A DNA stretch of 64,000 nt, taken from positions 186,001 to 250,000 of the forward strand of contig NZ_JFKC01000003.1 in NCBI RefSeq assembly GCF_002115805.1, in the 5' to 3' direction. Below, piece after piece: positions 62,187 to 64,000 of the stretch (position 1 is the first letter of the stretch; every line of letters begins with the position of its first letter). Made by a program: the position numbers and the translations under genes. The notes under the pieces were generated by a model. The model searched no databases, was not told the DNA's origin, and saw nothing but the letters and a program-made list of their open reading frames with translations. The DNA comes from Marivita geojedonensis (GTDB lineage: Bacteria; Pseudomonadota; Alphaproteobacteria; Rhodobacterales; Rhodobacteraceae).

Positions 62187-63331
62187 TTGGCCGCGCGGTG
62201 ACTCGCGATCCGATCCGCCGCCCACTTATGGAAACAATGCGTCGGACCGTCCATTGCCGGCGAGAACCGTCCGCCATCGAAACCTGGCGCGCGCCGTCCA
62301 CGTTGCATCCCTTCCACAACGAATATGTCTTCTTCGAACACGACCTTCCATTGCGCTGCGTTTTTCTGGCGCAACGCGTCGTCTGTGTCGGGCGTGGCGT
62401 AGTAGAGATGGATGAATTCCTCGGTCTGTTCCGGTCCGTTCGGGCGCAGAATGATCGCGAATGCATGATCCCGGTGTACCCCAAGAAGCACGTTGGGATA
62501 GATCGACAGGTATTCCGCGCCGGCATCCCACTTGGCGTCAAGATTGGCGAAATCCGGAAAAATCGCCCCATTATCGCCGTGCAGTTGACGGTACACGAGC
62601 GTGCCTTGACCCGATGTCAGCCCGTCCTGTTCGATATTGTAGTGGTCCTCGAGCCGGGAATAGCTGTTCAACCCGGGATGCACCCAAGGCAGGTGATAGC
62701 TTTCACAGTAGTTCTCGACTGCGAGTTTCCAGTTGCCGTTCACAGTCAGCGAAAACGTGCTGTCCGCGCCACCATGGAACATAGGCTGCTCGAACTCCGC
62801 CCAACGGGCAATGACATCGGCCATCGCGTCTTCGAAGGCCGGTGCGGTGCCGGACATGTTGATCCAGACCACATCGCGCCATACATGGCTGCGCACTTCG
62901 ATCAGGCCTAGCGTGCTGCGGTCAACGTCCTGATGCGAGTTGAAGCCGGGGCCGCCAACATGCGGTGTGGCAACCAACTGCCCCTGAGTGCTGTAGCACC
63001 ACGAATGATACGGGCATCGGATTGCACCCTCGATCTTGCGCGGTTCCTCAACAAGGATCATGCCGCGATGGCGACAGATGTTCTGGAACACCCGCACCAC
63101 GTTGTCTCGTCCCCGGATCAGCAGCAGCGGGATATCGAGAAATGTGATCGGAACCGCGTCTCCCGCCTCTGGCACATCAGAGGCAACTGCAAGACCTGCC
63201 CAACCCGCGCCGAACAGCGCGTCCCGTTCCTCGGCGAATTTCTCCGGATCGGTATAATGCGCGTTGGGAAGACCGCGTGCCTTGGCCGTGGGTTTCTGAA
63301 CATCCGCCAGAATGGGATCAATCACAGTCAT
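62183..63331 (-). CDS. Rieske non-heme iron oxygenase, alpha subunit
   Basis: This 382-aa protein resembles the alpha subunit of aromatic-ring and quaternary-amine oxygenases (choline monooxygenase, carnitine and glycine-betaine types). The [2Fe-2S] Rieske site is C86-x-H88 and C106-x2-H109 (NICRHRG and CPYHSW). The mononuclear iron site is ENYCESYHLPWVHP with E210, H213 and H218. No reductase or beta subunit is adjacent, which fits the homomeric quaternary-amine group. The start at 63331 has GGAGGCG upstream. The substrate is not determined. Confidence 0.92.
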   Translation of the reverse strand: MTVIDPILADVQKPTAKARGLPNAHYTDPEKFAEERDALFGAGWAGLAVASDVPEAGDAVPITFLDIPLLLIRGRDNVVRVFQNICRHRGMILVEEPRKIEGAIRCPYHSWCYSTQGQLVATPHVGGPGFNSHQDVDRSTLGLIEVRSHVWRDVVWINMSGTAPAFEDAMADVIARWAEFEQPMFHGGADSTFSLTVNGNWKLAVENYCESYHLPWVHPGLNSYSRLEDHYNIEQDGLTSGQGTLVYRQLHGDNGAIFPDFANLDAKWDAGAEYLSIYPNVLLGVHRDHAFAIILRPNGPEQTEEFIHLYYATPDTDDALRQKNAAQWKVVFEEDIFVVEGMQRGRRAPGFDGGRFSPAMDGPTHCFHKWAADRIASHRAAK

Positions 63332-63442
63332 CGCCGCCTCCGATCATTGACTGACCGGCAACCTGCCTCGAATGCGCGCACTGGTTCGCGTCAGATCACG
63401 ACACAAACTGACGCCAACCGACCTCCGCATTTCCTGATTTCG

Positions 63443-64000
63443 TTAGTGGAAGGGTTCATCCACCCGCAACTGCGTGCGTTGATAGGGAACCAGATCATCC
63501 ACCGAGCAGAAGCCGGATTTTCGGGCAGCCTCTCGGACTTTGGGCCCATTGGATCCAAGATATTCATAGACGAGCCGCGCGACACGCGATCCGGTCAGGC
63601 TTTCGCGAACGGTCCGAACGGTGTAGCCGACCCAGTAATTGTTCTGGAAAGACGGCACCTGTGCGAGAAAATTGAACGATGTCGTCAGCGCACCGCGTCT
63701 GCTGACCAGACCGGCAATGCCACCCTCCTGCGCCAAAAGAATTCCTCGGAACTCGCGGGTCTTGGCATTGGGCGGCAATCCCTGCTGAATAATGGCCTGC
63801 TTTGCCTCGAAACCGCGCAGAAAGGTCGCGTCATCCTTGCGGTAGACATAGACCAGCCCCTGAATGAATTGGGTCTCGTCCAGAAAACTGCGTCGGGCAA
63901 ACTGATAAAAGCCACTGGGAAACAGGCTTTCCGTCAATTCTCCGACACCACCCGAAAGAAATTCCGAGATCTCCGGATGGTTGAGCAGCGACCGAGCGCC
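63443..64000 (-). CDS. Unknown protein, C-terminal part (5' end outside window)
   Basis: The minus-strand frame is open from the window edge at 64000 to the stop at 63443, giving at least 185 codons. The visible sequence begins GARSLLNHPEISEFLS and continues with LFPSGFYQFARRSFLDETQF. I see no known motif, signal peptide or membrane helix. A conserved-looking core includes GIAGLVSRRGALTTSFNFL and NYWVGYTVRTVRESLTG. It may be a large protein whose N-terminal domains lie outside. Orientation matches the Rieske oxygenase genes, with a 110-bp gap between. Confidence 0.6.
   Translation of the reverse strand, partial: GARSLLNHPEISEFLSGGVGELTESLFPSGFYQFARRSFLDETQFIQGLVYVYRKDDATFLRGFEAKQAIIQQGLPPNAKTREFRGILLAQEGGIAGLVSRRGALTTSFNFLAQVPSFQNNYWVGYTVRTVRESLTGSRVARLVYEYLGSNGPKVREAARKSGFCSVDDLVPYQRTQLRVDEPFH

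Overview
The window is a 64 kb piece of an alphaproteobacterial chromosome, most likely from the Roseobacter/Rhodobacteraceae group. The evidence is the GC-rich codon use, the R. sphaeroides-type 5-aminolevulinate synthase (407 aa, GTG start), the DUF2849/DUF934 sulfite-reduction operon, a DksA with a degenerate zinc site, a DUF2927 lipoprotein, an fpr-type ferredoxin reductase, and FNR-like boxes in front of hemA, an hsp20 gene and a cytochrome c gene. It is mostly core genome. I see no prophage, insertion sequence, CRISPR array or rRNA operon.

Layout. 1-6.9 kb: 3' part of RNase J, phosphoglycolate phosphatase, a DEAD-box helicase, a glycosyltransferase-like protein and prfC. 7-17.4 kb: an SDR, an AlkC-type alkylation-repair protein, M48 protease, OsmC, a DedA/CoxE-type VWA operon, a DUF2927 lipoprotein operon, a GNAT, a THUMP methyltransferase and a MoxR ATPase. 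17.5-22.3 kb: DksA, an FAD monooxygenase, XdhC plus a molybdopterin-binding protein, Hsp20 and infC (AUA start). 22.6-28.1 kb: sulfur assimilation (fpr, DUF934, cysH, cysI, DUF2849, cobA) with a divergent Lrp-family regulator. 28.2-35.8 kb: P450 coupled to tpiA, a 2-oxoglutarate oxygenase, an IscA-like protein, TfoX-like protein, SufT, a RimB-RimK fusion, tgt and a His/Met-rich exported protein. 36-43.2 kb: lon, an HU-like protein, two tRNA-Val genes, an omega-aminotransferase, a LytTR membrane regulator, pirin and two tRNA-Asp genes. 43.2-50.6 kb: a haloacetate dehalogenase homologue, an M20 peptidase, hemA, a RodZ-like HTH protein and ispG. 50.6-52 kb: a small accessory-looking island with a metzincin-type protease and a short exported partner. 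52-64 kb: DsbA-like protein, BepA-like M48/TPR protease, an aminotransferase, amidase, PBP1A, prfB, a DUF2189 membrane protein, cytochrome c, a Rieske oxygenase and a partial unknown gene.

How the genes work together. The sulfur operon is a complete APS-to-sulfide route: APS reductase (CysH), siroheme sulfite reductase (CysI), SUMT for siroheme (CobA), with Fpr as a plausible electron donor system through ferredoxin. HemA, Hsp20 and cytochrome c each carry an FNR/CRP-type box about 29 bp before a possible -10 element, which suggests shared oxygen- or NO-responsive control. Amidase, PBP1A and the RodZ-like protein serve the cell wall; the CoxD/E/F-like proteins (MoxR, VWA, XdhC) suggest molybdenum-hydroxylase maturation, although no such hydroxylase lies in the window.

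Most worth following: five GANTC (CcrM) sites in 50 bp at 15147-15196; the metzincin/partner pair at 50.7-52 kb, whose ribosome-binding region lies in an AU-rich perfect hairpin; and the three FNR-like promoters.
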